A DNA stretch of 64,000 nt, from contig JBNJGB010000032.1 in assembly GCA_051747385.1 (NCBI GenBank), positions 9,197 through 73,196 on the forward strand, in the 5' to 3' direction. Within the stretch, counting starts at the first letter, position 1; each line of letters opens with the position of its first letter. Source of the stretch: JBNJGB01 sp051747385 (lineage in GTDB: Bacteria; Myxococcota_A; UBA9042; PHBI01; JACKFB01). The notes below the pieces were generated by a model. The model made no database searches, was not told the origin of the DNA, and saw nothing but the letters and a program-made list of their open reading frames with translations. This document shows positions 1-7,012 of the stretch, piece after piece. The translations under genes and the position numbers were made by a program.

Positions 1-626
1 TAGTCCAGGCGCGCCCCCGCCTCGTCGCGGCGCCTGTCCTGCACGTCCACCTGTCGCCTCGCGGCGGCCAGGGCCTCCTTCGCCGCCTCCAGGCGCCCCT
101 CGGCGTCGTTCGCCTTGTCGGCGGTGGCGTCCGCGACGGCCGGGGGGATGGCGCCCTCCCGGGCCAGCATCCGATCCCGCTCCAGCTCTCGGGTCCAGTA
201 GCGCACGCTCTCCCGGAGCGAGCGCAGGGTGGCCCGCTGGGACGCCACCTGCGCCCGGGCCTGGGCGACCTGGGCCTCGACGCCCTCGGCGGCGCTGCCG
301 ACCTCGGAGGTGTCGAGCCGGACGAGGGTCTGGTCCGCCTCCACGACGTCTCCCTCGCGCACCTCGACGGCGCGGACGCGGGCCGTGAGCTGGGCGGAGA
401 GCTCCGCCTCCTGCCACGGGCGGACCCGGCCCAGCCAGGTGCGGGTCTCGGCCAGGGAGCCCGATCGGGCCTCCGCCGTCCGCACGGGGGTGGGGCGATC
501 CGTCGGGGTCGGCGCGGCGGCGAGCTCGGCCTTCCTGTGCTTGACGAGGAGCACGGCGCCCACGACGAGCAGGACGACGGGGAGGAGGCGCACCAGGCGC
601 CCGGCGGCTCGTTTCACTTTATTCAT
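1..626 (-). CDS. HlyD-family efflux periplasmic adaptor subunit (partial, C-terminus outside window)
   Basis: Membrane-fusion adaptor that would join an inner-membrane RND- or ABC-type pump to an outer-membrane channel. The first 208 codons are visible. Translation starts at the ATG read from 626, begins MNKVKRAAG, then has one membrane anchor (about residues 10-30) and a biotinyl-lipoyl-like half domain (RPWQEAELSAQLTARV, then EGDVVEADQTL; about residues 65-100). A long alpha-helical hairpin follows (about 105-205, rich in A, E, R and Q). The frame is open to the window edge, so the second half and the pump gene lie to the left. It sits 67 bases downstream of a marR-type gene in the same direction, with an operator-like sequence in the gap. 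Family is confident; substrate is unknown. Confidence 0.85.
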   Translation of the reverse strand, partial: MNKVKRAAGRLVRLLPVVLLVVGAVLLVKHRKAELAAAPTPTDRPTPVRTAEARSGSLAETRTWLGRVRPWQEAELSAQLTARVRAVEVREGDVVEADQTLVRLDTSEVGSAAEGVEAQVAQARAQVASQRATLRSLRESVRYWTRELERDRMLAREGAIPPAVADATADKANDAEGRLEAAKEALAAARRQVDVQDRRRDEAGARLD

Positions 627-639
627 CGTGTGACAACCA

Positions 640-657
640 TTGGTATGCTAACGAAAT
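640..657. promoter_or_regulatory. Candidate MarR operator, copy 1 (upstream of efflux adaptor)
   Basis: TTGGTATGCTAACGAAAT lies between the marR-like gene and the adaptor start. It shares the core TTGnTATGCTAA with a second copy at 1161-1178 in front of the marR-like gene. The 16-base core TTGGTATGCTAACGAA is itself an imperfect palindrome (10 of 16 positions). It is AT-rich in a very GC-rich region. Inferred site for the adjacent repressor. Confidence 0.55.
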
Positions 658-693
658 GCACGAACGGGACACTCGGAGGGGGGACCGGCCCGC

Positions 694-1125
694 CTACTCC
701 CCGAGGTTCTCCCGGAGCTGGGCGAGGACCCGCTTCGCCGTCTCGATGTCGGCGGGGTCCACGCCGCGATAGGAGCGGGCGAGGATCTCCTTCGCGATGC
801 CCGAGACCTCGCTCCACACGGCGCGGGCCTCGTCGGTGAGGAGCACCCGCTTCACGCGCCGATCGTCCGGGTCCGGGTGCCGCTCGACCCAGCCGTCGCG
901 CTCCATGCGATCCACCAGCCTGGCCGTCGTCGCCGGGCTGATGAACAGGCGATCCGCGAGCTGGGTCTGGGACAGGGGGCCGGCCGCCACCAGGTGGGCG
1001 AGGGCGAGGAACTGGGCCCGGCTCACCCCCGTCTCCTCCAGGTGCGCGTCCAGGCAGCGCACGAAGGCCTTGAAGGTGATGTTGCAGTGGAAGCCGAGGC
1101 TGTCCCAGGGGTTCAGATCGCGCAT
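694..1125 (-). CDS. MarR-family transcriptional regulator
   Basis: A 143-residue protein starting MRDLNPWDSLGF. The winged helix-turn-helix is clear: LSQTQLADRLFISPATTARL (recognition helix region, about residues 53-72), then VDRMERDGWVERHPDPDDRR, the typical MarR wing with the DDRR motif. N- and C-terminal helices form the usual dimerisation region. Length is normal for the family. It precedes the efflux adaptor in the same direction, the classic arrangement of a drug- or phenolic-responsive repressor with its pump. TTGnTATGCTAA sequences in front of both genes suggest it represses itself and the pump. A start further upstream (MISIATN) is in frame but would run across the putative operator, so I prefer position 1125. 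Confidence 0.88.
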   Translation of the reverse strand: MRDLNPWDSLGFHCNITFKAFVRCLDAHLEETGVSRAQFLALAHLVAAGPLSQTQLADRLFISPATTARLVDRMERDGWVERHPDPDDRRVKRVLLTDEARAVWSEVSGIAKEILARSYRGVDPADIETAKRVLAQLRENLGE

Positions 1126-1160
1126 GGGGGCTCCGGTCGGCGATCGCCGGGGGCGGTTCG

Positions 1161-1178
1161 TTGCTATGCTAATCATTT
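1161..1178. promoter_or_regulatory. Candidate MarR operator, copy 2 (upstream of marR-like gene)
   Basis: TTGCTATGCTAATCATTT, sharing TTGnTATGCTAA with the copy at 640-657. It lies about 36 bases upstream of the regulator start, within the 253-base divergent gap between the regulator and the histidine kinase. Expected position for autoregulation. Inferred from repetition and placement only. Confidence 0.55.
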
Positions 1179-1378
1179 CACCGGGAAGGTTGCAAGCATG
1201 GGAACGCGGTCCGCGATCGGGTCGTTTCCCGCACCCCTCGTGTGCGAGCCCGCCCCTTTGGGAGACCGGTCGAGCGGGGCGGGGCGCGCCGGGCGGCAGC
1301 CGTTCGCTGCCCGGGGCTTCGGCCTGGATCTTGCTCTCGAGCACACCGGTGACGTGCGCCATGCCCCCGGAGGTGCCG

Positions 1379-2446
1379 ATGCTGCGCGGAGACTGCCCGA
1401 AGCTGCGAGACGTCCTGGACGGCCTCCGGGAGCCGATCATGGTCATCGACACGGAGTACAACGTCCGCCTGGCCAACCAGGCCATGATGGACCTCGATCC
1501 CGACTCCCTGCGCAGGCCGGTGCGCTGCTACGAGATCTCCCACCGGAGGACCGAGCCCTGCAGCGGCGAGGCGCATCCCTGTCCGCTCGCCCGCGTGACC
1601 GAGACCGGCCGGACCATGACGGTCACCCACGAGCACACCCGGGACGACGGAGACGTCGCCTTCGTGGAGATCGTGGCCTCGCCCCTGTGGAACGACGAGG
1701 GCGAGTTCCTCGGCATCGTCGAGTCCGGCCGTGACATCACCGAGCGGGTCCGCGCCCAGCAGGCCCTGGAGCAGGCGCTGCGGGACAAGGAGCTCCTGAT
1801 GCGGGAGATGCACCACCGGGTGAAGAACAACCTGCTGGTCATCCAGAGCCTGCTCCAGCTCCAGTCTCGACAGCTCGACGACGCGGAGGCCCGCCGCTAC
1901 TTCGACGAGAGCCAGCACCGCGTCCGCTCCATGGGGATGATCCACGAGCGCCTCTATCGCTCCCAGGACTTCTCCCGCGTCGAGTTCGACGGCTACGTGC
2001 GCAACCTCGTCGAGCAGCTCCTGGCGAGCTATCGGGTCGGGCTCGACGACGTCGAGATGGTCGTGGACATCCCCCCGATCTACCTGGACGTGGACACGAT
2101 CATCCCCTGCGGGCTCATCCTGAACGAGCTGATCTCCAACGCCCTCGAGCACGCCTTCCCCGACGATCGCGAGGGGCGGCTGGAGGTCTCCCTCCGGGAG
2201 ATCGAGCCGGGCCGGTACGAGCTGCGGGTGGCGGACGACGGCGTCGGCCTCCCCGGGGACCTGGACGTGCACGCCATCGGCTCCCTGGGCCTGAAGATCG
2301 TCACGTCGCTCGCGCGTCAGCTCGGCGGCAGCCTGGACATCGACCGGGGCGAGGGCACGGAGTTCCGGATCACGTTCACCGATCCCGAGGCCAGGGATCC
2401 CGCGCGTCCCGAGGCGTCCCAGGCGCCGAGCCGCCGGGCGGGATAG
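1379..2446 (+). CDS. PAS sensor histidine kinase of the HisKA_2 (HWE/HRXXN-like) class
   Basis: A soluble 355-residue sensor kinase. The PAS domain spans about residues 10-125 (MVIDTEYNVRLANQAMMDLD; closing motif GIVESGRDITER) and has a Cys-bearing insert (CYEISHRRTEPCSGEAHPCP) of the kind seen in redox- or metal-sensing PAS domains. The phosphoacceptor region is HisKA_2-type (REMHHRVKNNLLVIQSLL, about 140-157), followed by a HATPase_c domain with N box LNELISNALEHAF and G box VADDGVGLP. There is no membrane segment and no receiver. The start at 1379 is chosen because GGAGGT lies 4 bases upstream; an in-frame ATG at 1361 lacks a ribosome site. No response regulator is adjacent, so the partner is unknown. 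Confidence 0.85.
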   Translation: MLRGDCPKLRDVLDGLREPIMVIDTEYNVRLANQAMMDLDPDSLRRPVRCYEISHRRTEPCSGEAHPCPLARVTETGRTMTVTHEHTRDDGDVAFVEIVASPLWNDEGEFLGIVESGRDITERVRAQQALEQALRDKELLMREMHHRVKNNLLVIQSLLQLQSRQLDDAEARRYFDESQHRVRSMGMIHERLYRSQDFSRVEFDGYVRNLVEQLLASYRVGLDDVEMVVDIPPIYLDVDTIIPCGLILNELISNALEHAFPDDREGRLEVSLREIEPGRYELRVADDGVGLPGDLDVHAIGSLGLKIVTSLARQLGGSLDIDRGEGTEFRITFTDPEARDPARPEASQAPSRRAG

Positions 2447-2449
2447 CGA

Positions 2450-3022
2450 TCAGTCCTTCCCCAGCATCCCCTCCTTGAGCCCCTCGTTCGGGGGCTCGGG
2501 GCCCAGCCAGATGGCCATGAGGACCCGCGCGAAGTCCTCGCCCGGGATGGTGCCCATGGCCTTGCCGTTGGCGCTCAGGCGGACGCCCTCGCCCGGGAGG
2601 AAGTCGAGGATCACGCGATCGTCCTCCTCGACGTCGGTGGTCCAGCTCTCCAGGCGCGCGACCTTGGGCCGCATGGCGCTGTACTTCGAGCCGGCGTTGT
2701 CCTCGAACCCCTCGCGCCACGCCTCGACGATGTCCTCCCGGTCCACGTCGCGGACGAAGTGCATGATGACGCGCTTCGCGCCGTCGGAGCGCAGGATGGC
2801 CGCCGCGCTGGAGGTGCGCTTCGGCAGGTACAGGCCCGCCACGTAGACGTCCACCTTGAAGATGGTCGCTTCGCGGATGCCCATGCCGTTGAGCACGAGG
2901 GACTCGCCGGCCAGCTCCGCGCGGTCCGGCATGGTCACGCCGCCCTTGTCCGCGGCGAGGGCGGGACTCGCCGCCAGGAGCAGGGCCGCCGTCGCCAGCA
3001 TCATCCAGGTCGCTCGCTTCAT
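2450..3022 (-). CDS. Secreted chalcone-isomerase-like protein
   Basis: A 190-residue protein with a clean signal peptide (MKRATWMMLATAALLLAASP, cleavage after ALA). The mature part matches the bacterial chalcone isomerase-like family: LVLNGMGIREATIFKVDVYV then AGLYLPKRTSSAAAIL, a conserved block VIMHFVRDVDREDIVEAW, and a C-terminal GEDFARVLMAIWLGPEPPN. In bacteria these proteins are periplasmic and rarely have chalcone isomerase activity; fatty-acid-like ligand binding has been suggested for relatives. It lies 35 bases downstream of the repeat-bearing membrane protein in the same direction, so the two may be co-transcribed. The stop nearly abuts the convergent sensor kinase. Function here is not known. 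Confidence 0.75.
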   Translation of the reverse strand: MKRATWMMLATAALLLAASPALAADKGGVTMPDRAELAGESLVLNGMGIREATIFKVDVYVAGLYLPKRTSSAAAILRSDGAKRVIMHFVRDVDREDIVEAWREGFEDNAGSKYSAMRPKVARLESWTTDVEEDDRVILDFLPGEGVRLSANGKAMGTIPGEDFARVLMAIWLGPEPPNEGLKEGMLGKD

Positions 3023-3057
3023 CGCTCGTCTCCGGGCAGGGGGGAATCGGGGCCGGC

Positions 3058-4509
3058 TCAGGCGCTCAGCTCGTGGGCCAGGAGGCGGTCGAACTCCTCC
3101 AGCTCGGCCTCGTGGAGGCTCTTCTCCTCCTCGTCCGAGGAGAACACCGTGTGGCCGAACACCACCTCCTCGAGGCGGGCGCTCTCCCGGGCGCGCCGGG
3201 AGGCGTCGTACTGCGCGGCGATGGTGGGGAACCGATAGACCATGTCCCCCTCCTCGGTGACCTCGAGGTCGCCCTCGTAGTCGAGCACGAGGCGATCGGC
3301 CTGGCCCTCGGGGAGGGCGTCCTCGGTGATCGTCCGGGCCTGGCCGTCCCGGGCGGACTCGAAGACGGTCTTCATGCCCCGGCGGCGCGCGTTCTCCTGC
3401 TCGGCCCGGCGCACGGCGGCGCGGCGCTTCAGCCGGCGGCCCAGGGGCACCCCGAAGAAGACCAGGCTGAACACGAAGGGGACGACGCCGAGCGCGATGG
3501 TCGCGGCCATGGGCAGGGCCGGGCCGAAGAGCACCACGCTCGACATGACCAGGTTGAAGCTGTTCAGGCCCGTGATCCAGCCGTTCGACTTGCGCGGGTT
3601 GCCGGTCAGCGGCGGGACGCGGACCTCCTGCTCCCAGATGGGCCGCGGCTCGCGGGCGGCGCCGCCCTGCTCGTCGGCGGTCACCCGGAGCTCGTCGAAG
3701 CGATAGACGAGGACGCCCTCCTCGGTGACGTCCACGTCGCCCCGGAAGCGGACCACGCCGGCGGTCAGCGCGGCGTCGGCGTGGTCCAGGCTCTGGCCCG
3801 ACCGGGAGGCCCACTCGGCGGCCGTGATGCGACCCTCTCGCGCGCGGACGAACCGCGCGAAGTCCCGCCCCGTCTCCAGGAGGTCGGGCTCGGGCTCCTC
3901 GGGGCCGAACACGTACTGGAAGATGCGCTGGTAGAAGGGGCGCTTCGGCTTCTTGTGGGGCTTCCTGCGCATCCGGCGCCCGAACCGGCCGTGGGGCACC
4001 ATGGCGCTGTCGAAGAGGTTCCACCAGAACAGGAACTCGAGCATCCGCGCCAGCAGGTAGAAGGGCAGGATGCCGATCTGCACGCCCGGCCCGTCGTCGT
4101 CGTCGCTGCGCATCATCGCCGCGATGCCGGCCAGGGCGATGGCCAGCAGGATCAGGACGAAGAGGACCGTGTAGCCCACCAGCATGACCATGATCCAGAC
4201 CTTGAAGGCCACGACGAAGGCCTTCCAGAGGGCCGCCCGGATCCGGCGCCACACGCTGCCCGGCTGCTTGCCCCGGCGCGCCATCTCCGGGTCGAAGCGG
4301 TAGCGGAGGTTGCCCGCGTCGTCGACGTCCAGGTGGCTCCGGTACACGGACAGCATCCGGCGCATCGCCACGTCGGCCTGGTCGTAGGGGAGGCCGGTGT
4401 CCGCCGCGACGTCGCCGGTGGTGGCGACGCCGTCGCGCTTCTTCAGGGCGCTCCGGATGCGCTCCTCCACCTGGTGGTCGGCGAGGGTCTGGCTGGTCTG
4501 CTCCTCCAT
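3058..4509 (-). CDS. Membrane protein with three winged-helix-like repeats, function unknown
   Basis: A 483-residue protein. Three copies of a roughly 50-residue module are visible: about residues 15-75 (GVATTGDVAADTGLPYDQAD ... LRYRFDP), 225-275 (GRITAAEWASRSGQSLDHAD ... LVYRFDE) and 395-435 (TITEDALPEGQAD ... MVYRFPT). Each looks like a winged helix ending in a beta hairpin with the signature [D/E]G-x-[LM]-x-YRF. Hydrophobic segments lie between copies 1 and 2 (VWIMVMLVGYTVLFVLILLA and a second one) and between copies 2 and 3 (LGVVPFVFSLVFFGVPLG). So the modules would face the cytoplasm around membrane hairpins. I do not recognise a named family with a known role. Same direction as the chalcone-isomerase-like gene downstream. 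Confidence 0.7.
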   Translation of the reverse strand: MEEQTSQTLADHQVEERIRSALKKRDGVATTGDVAADTGLPYDQADVAMRRMLSVYRSHLDVDDAGNLRYRFDPEMARRGKQPGSVWRRIRAALWKAFVVAFKVWIMVMLVGYTVLFVLILLAIALAGIAAMMRSDDDDGPGVQIGILPFYLLARMLEFLFWWNLFDSAMVPHGRFGRRMRRKPHKKPKRPFYQRIFQYVFGPEEPEPDLLETGRDFARFVRAREGRITAAEWASRSGQSLDHADAALTAGVVRFRGDVDVTEEGVLVYRFDELRVTADEQGGAAREPRPIWEQEVRVPPLTGNPRKSNGWITGLNSFNLVMSSVVLFGPALPMAATIALGVVPFVFSLVFFGVPLGRRLKRRAAVRRAEQENARRRGMKTVFESARDGQARTITEDALPEGQADRLVLDYEGDLEVTEEGDMVYRFPTIAAQYDASRRARESARLEEVVFGHTVFSSDEEEKSLHEAELEEFDRLLAHELSA

Positions 4510-4556
4510 GGGGGATGCTCCTCGGTGGGTCCGTCACGCCCGGCGCCGCGGGGGGC

Positions 4557-4576
4557 TGACGCAAGAGCCTGCGTCA
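4557..4576. other. Perfect inverted repeat (7-bp stem, 6-base loop)
   Basis: TGACGCA-AGAGCC-TGCGTCA lies between the stop of the 145-residue protein gene (4626) and the start of the repeat-bearing membrane protein (4509). It could be a transcription terminator for the transporter operon, though no T-run follows on either strand, or an operator for the downstream gene. The hairpin is seen directly; its role is inferred. Confidence 0.4.
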
Positions 4577-4625
4577 TGCGGCGCGTTGTCTCAACATCCG
4601 GACGGTCGATCTCCATCCGTGGAGC

Positions 4626-5063
4626 TCACCAGCCCATCCACTTGGCGTACTCGTCCAGGAAGTCCTGGATGATGTCCTCGCGGGTGAACTCCGTCAGCTC
4701 GTACGCCTCGGTGCCCGACCGCATGACGACCTCGGCGTGGGCCACCGTGCCGCCGTCCTCGCCCATCTCGGGGAAGGCGAAGCTCATCGTGTGGTACACG
4801 CGGCCGCGGACCGCGTAGGAGAACTCCTCCTCGCCCTCGTGGAGGACCGTGATGGAGGCCTGGTACGGCCCCTCGTCGACGTGCACGGTCCGATCGTGCT
4901 TCGCCAGCTCCCGCTCCAGCTCCCGGAAGGCCGGGACGACCGTGTCGCGGATGAACAGGGTGATGTGCAGGCGGCTCTCCTCGGTGGGGACTCCGCGAGG
5001 TCGGCGGCGCCCCGGCGCGCGGGAGACGATTCGCTTCAGGCGGCTCCTCCAGTCCTTCTTCAT
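4626..5063 (-). CDS. Small conserved protein coupled to BCCT transporter
   Basis: A 145-residue soluble protein beginning MKKDWRSRLKRIVSR, with a basic N-terminus then an alpha/beta domain (ESRLHITLFIRDTVVPAFRE, ITVLHEGEEEFSYAVRGRVY) and an acidic C-terminal helix (TREDIIQDFLDEYAKWMGW). No catalytic motif is visible. Its start codon overlaps the transporter stop by 4 bases (ATGA), so the two are translationally coupled and the product is probably a transporter accessory or regulatory protein. I believe similar small proteins occur beside betaine/choline transporters elsewhere, but cannot confirm that here. No named function. Confidence 0.7.
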   Translation of the reverse strand: MKKDWRSRLKRIVSRAPGRRRPRGVPTEESRLHITLFIRDTVVPAFRELERELAKHDRTVHVDEGPYQASITVLHEGEEEFSYAVRGRVYHTMSFAFPEMGEDGGTVAHAEVVMRSGTEAYELTEFTREDIIQDFLDEYAKWMGW

Positions 5064-6592
5064 CGGGGGTCCTCCGGGTGGGTGGCCAGCTCACGGATGG
5101 GGCGCGCGCGACGGCCCGGACGATGCTCGGCGCGCAGCCCCTTGCGGAGGCTCACGCACATGGCGATCAGCACCACGCAGAAGGGCAGCGCCGTCGTGAT
5201 GGCGGCGGTCTGGAGCGCGGCGAGGCCGCCCGTGAGCAGCAGGACGGACGCCACCGCGCCCTCCGTGAGGGCCCAGAAGATGCGCTGGGCCACGGGCGGG
5301 TTCGGCTCGCCCCCGGAGGTCAGGATGTCGATGACGAGGGACCCCGAGTCGGACGACGTCACGAAGTAGGTGGCGATGACGAGGGTGGCGAGCGTGACGC
5401 TGATGCCCTGCCAGGGCAGGCGCTCGAGCATCACGTACAGGGCCACCGGGACGCTGTCCTGCACCGCCGCGGCGATGCCGCCGCCCTCGAAGAGCTCCAT
5501 GTGGATGGCGGTGTTCCCGAAGATGACCAGCCAGAGGAACGTCAGGAGGGTCGGGACGAGCAGCACGCCCATGATGAACTGGCGGATGGTGCGCCCTCGG
5601 GACACGCGGGCGATGAACATCCCGACGAAGGGCGACCAGGAGATCCACCAGCCCCAGTAGAACATGGTCCACTTCGACTGCCACTCGGTGCCCACGAAGG
5701 CGTCCGTGCGGAATGTCATGGCGACCAGGTCCGACAGGTACGTCCCGACGCTCTGCACGAAGGTGCCGAGGAGGAAGACGGTCGGGCCGACGGCGAAGAC
5801 GAACAGCACCAGGATCAGGCCCAGGAAGAGGTTCATCTCGCTCAGGCGCCGGATGCCCCTGTCGAGCCCGGAGACGACGGAGGCCGTGGCGACCAGGGTG
5901 ATGCCGGCGATGAGGAAGAGCTGGTTCGTGGTCGAGTGGTCCAGCAGCCCCAGGTGGGCCAGGCCGGAGTTGATCTGCATGACGCCGAGGCCCAGGGACG
6001 TGGCGATCCCGAACAGGGTCCCGAACACCGCCAGGATCTCGACCACGTCGCCGCCCGCGCCGTGGATGCGCTTGCCCAGCAGGGGATAGAAGGCCGAGCG
6101 GATGGTCAGCGGCAGGTCGTGGCGATACGAGAAGTAGGCCAGGGACAGCCCCACCACGATGTAGATGGCCCAGGCGTGCATCCCCCAGTGGAAGAAGGTC
6201 AGGACCATGGCCTGCCGGGCCGCCTCGACGGTGCCGGGGTCGGCGTGCGGGGGCTGGCTCATGTGCAGGATCGGCTCCGCGACGCTGTAGAAGAGCAGGC
6301 CGATGCCCATCCCCGCGCTGAACAGCATCGCGAACCACGACGTGTTCGAGTAGGCGGGCTCCTCGTCGTCCTTGCCCAGGCGTATGTCGCCGTAGCGGCT
6401 GAAGAACAGGTAGATGACGAAGCCGAGGAAGAAGGCGACCGAGCCGATGTACAGCCACCCGAACCGGCCCACGATGAACGCCTGGATGGCGTCGAACGCC
6501 GCCGCCGTCGGCTCGGTGAACGCCGCCGCCAGCACGACGAAGATCAGGATCACGCCGGCGGAGACGAAGAACACGACCGGGTTGACCTTCAT
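5060..6592 (-). CDS. BCCT-family betaine/choline/carnitine transporter
   Basis: A 510-residue inner-membrane transporter with about 12 hydrophobic segments. BCCT signatures are present: the glycine-rich stretch SAGMGIGLLFYSVAEP (about residue 90-105), FFHWGMHAWAIY (about 135), and the tryptophan-rich helix MFYWGWWISWSPFVGMFIAR then VSRGRTIRQF (about 310-340). The GMGIG form is that of sodium-coupled betaine carriers such as BetP. It would import a quaternary-amine osmoprotectant; the substrate cannot be fixed from sequence. The C-terminal tail is short and Arg-rich, without the long osmosensing extension of BetP. It heads an operon with the coupled 145-residue protein and is preceded by a truncated hydrolase gene. 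Confidence 0.92.
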   Translation of the reverse strand: MKVNPVVFFVSAGVILIFVVLAAAFTEPTAAAFDAIQAFIVGRFGWLYIGSVAFFLGFVIYLFFSRYGDIRLGKDDEEPAYSNTSWFAMLFSAGMGIGLLFYSVAEPILHMSQPPHADPGTVEAARQAMVLTFFHWGMHAWAIYIVVGLSLAYFSYRHDLPLTIRSAFYPLLGKRIHGAGGDVVEILAVFGTLFGIATSLGLGVMQINSGLAHLGLLDHSTTNQLFLIAGITLVATASVVSGLDRGIRRLSEMNLFLGLILVLFVFAVGPTVFLLGTFVQSVGTYLSDLVAMTFRTDAFVGTEWQSKWTMFYWGWWISWSPFVGMFIARVSRGRTIRQFIMGVLLVPTLLTFLWLVIFGNTAIHMELFEGGGIAAAVQDSVPVALYVMLERLPWQGISVTLATLVIATYFVTSSDSGSLVIDILTSGGEPNPPVAQRIFWALTEGAVASVLLLTGGLAALQTAAITTALPFCVVLIAMCVSLRKGLRAEHRPGRRARPIRELATHPEDPR

Positions 6593-6614
6593 GGATGCTC
6601 CTCCGGCTCGTCGG

Positions 6615-6974
6615 TCAGCCCACCTCGCGTACCAGGGCGGCGCACCGATCGGGAGCGGCCATGGCGACCTCGAGGGCCACGTTGGCCCCCAGGGACAGCC
6701 CGCCGACGACGGCGCGCTCCAGGCCCAGGTGGTCGAGCAGCGCGAGCACGTCCTGCGCGAACGCCGCCCAGGAGTACCGGCTCGCGTCGGTCGGGCGATC
6801 GCTCGGGCCGTGACCGCGCAGGTTCAGCAGGATCACCCGCTGGTCGGGCAGGGCCCGCCGCAGCCGTACGAACATCCGCGACGACCACAGCAGGCCGTGG
6901 ACGAGGACGATTGGCGTCCCCGTCCCGTGGTCCACGTAGTGGAGGCGCAGGCCGTCGTGGGTGAACCAGGGCAT
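6615..6974 (-). pseudogene. Truncated alpha/beta hydrolase
   Basis: 119 codons encoding only the N-terminal half of an alpha/beta hydrolase. Visible are the opening strand (HDGLRLHYVDHGTGTPIVLV), the oxyanion HG (LVHGLLWSS), the strand LLNLRGHGPSDRP, and the nucleophile elbow GGLSLGANVALE. After CAALVREVG a stop codon ends the frame. Family members are usually 250-290 residues and carry the acid Asp and catalytic His in the missing half. The next gene starts only 22 bases downstream, so the rest is not present in another frame. Most likely a remnant of a deletion that brought the BCCT gene next to it. Any product should be inactive. Confidence 0.75.
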
Positions 6975-7012
6975 GGGGCCCTATAACACGCCACGCGGCC
7001 TGCGCGACCGGG

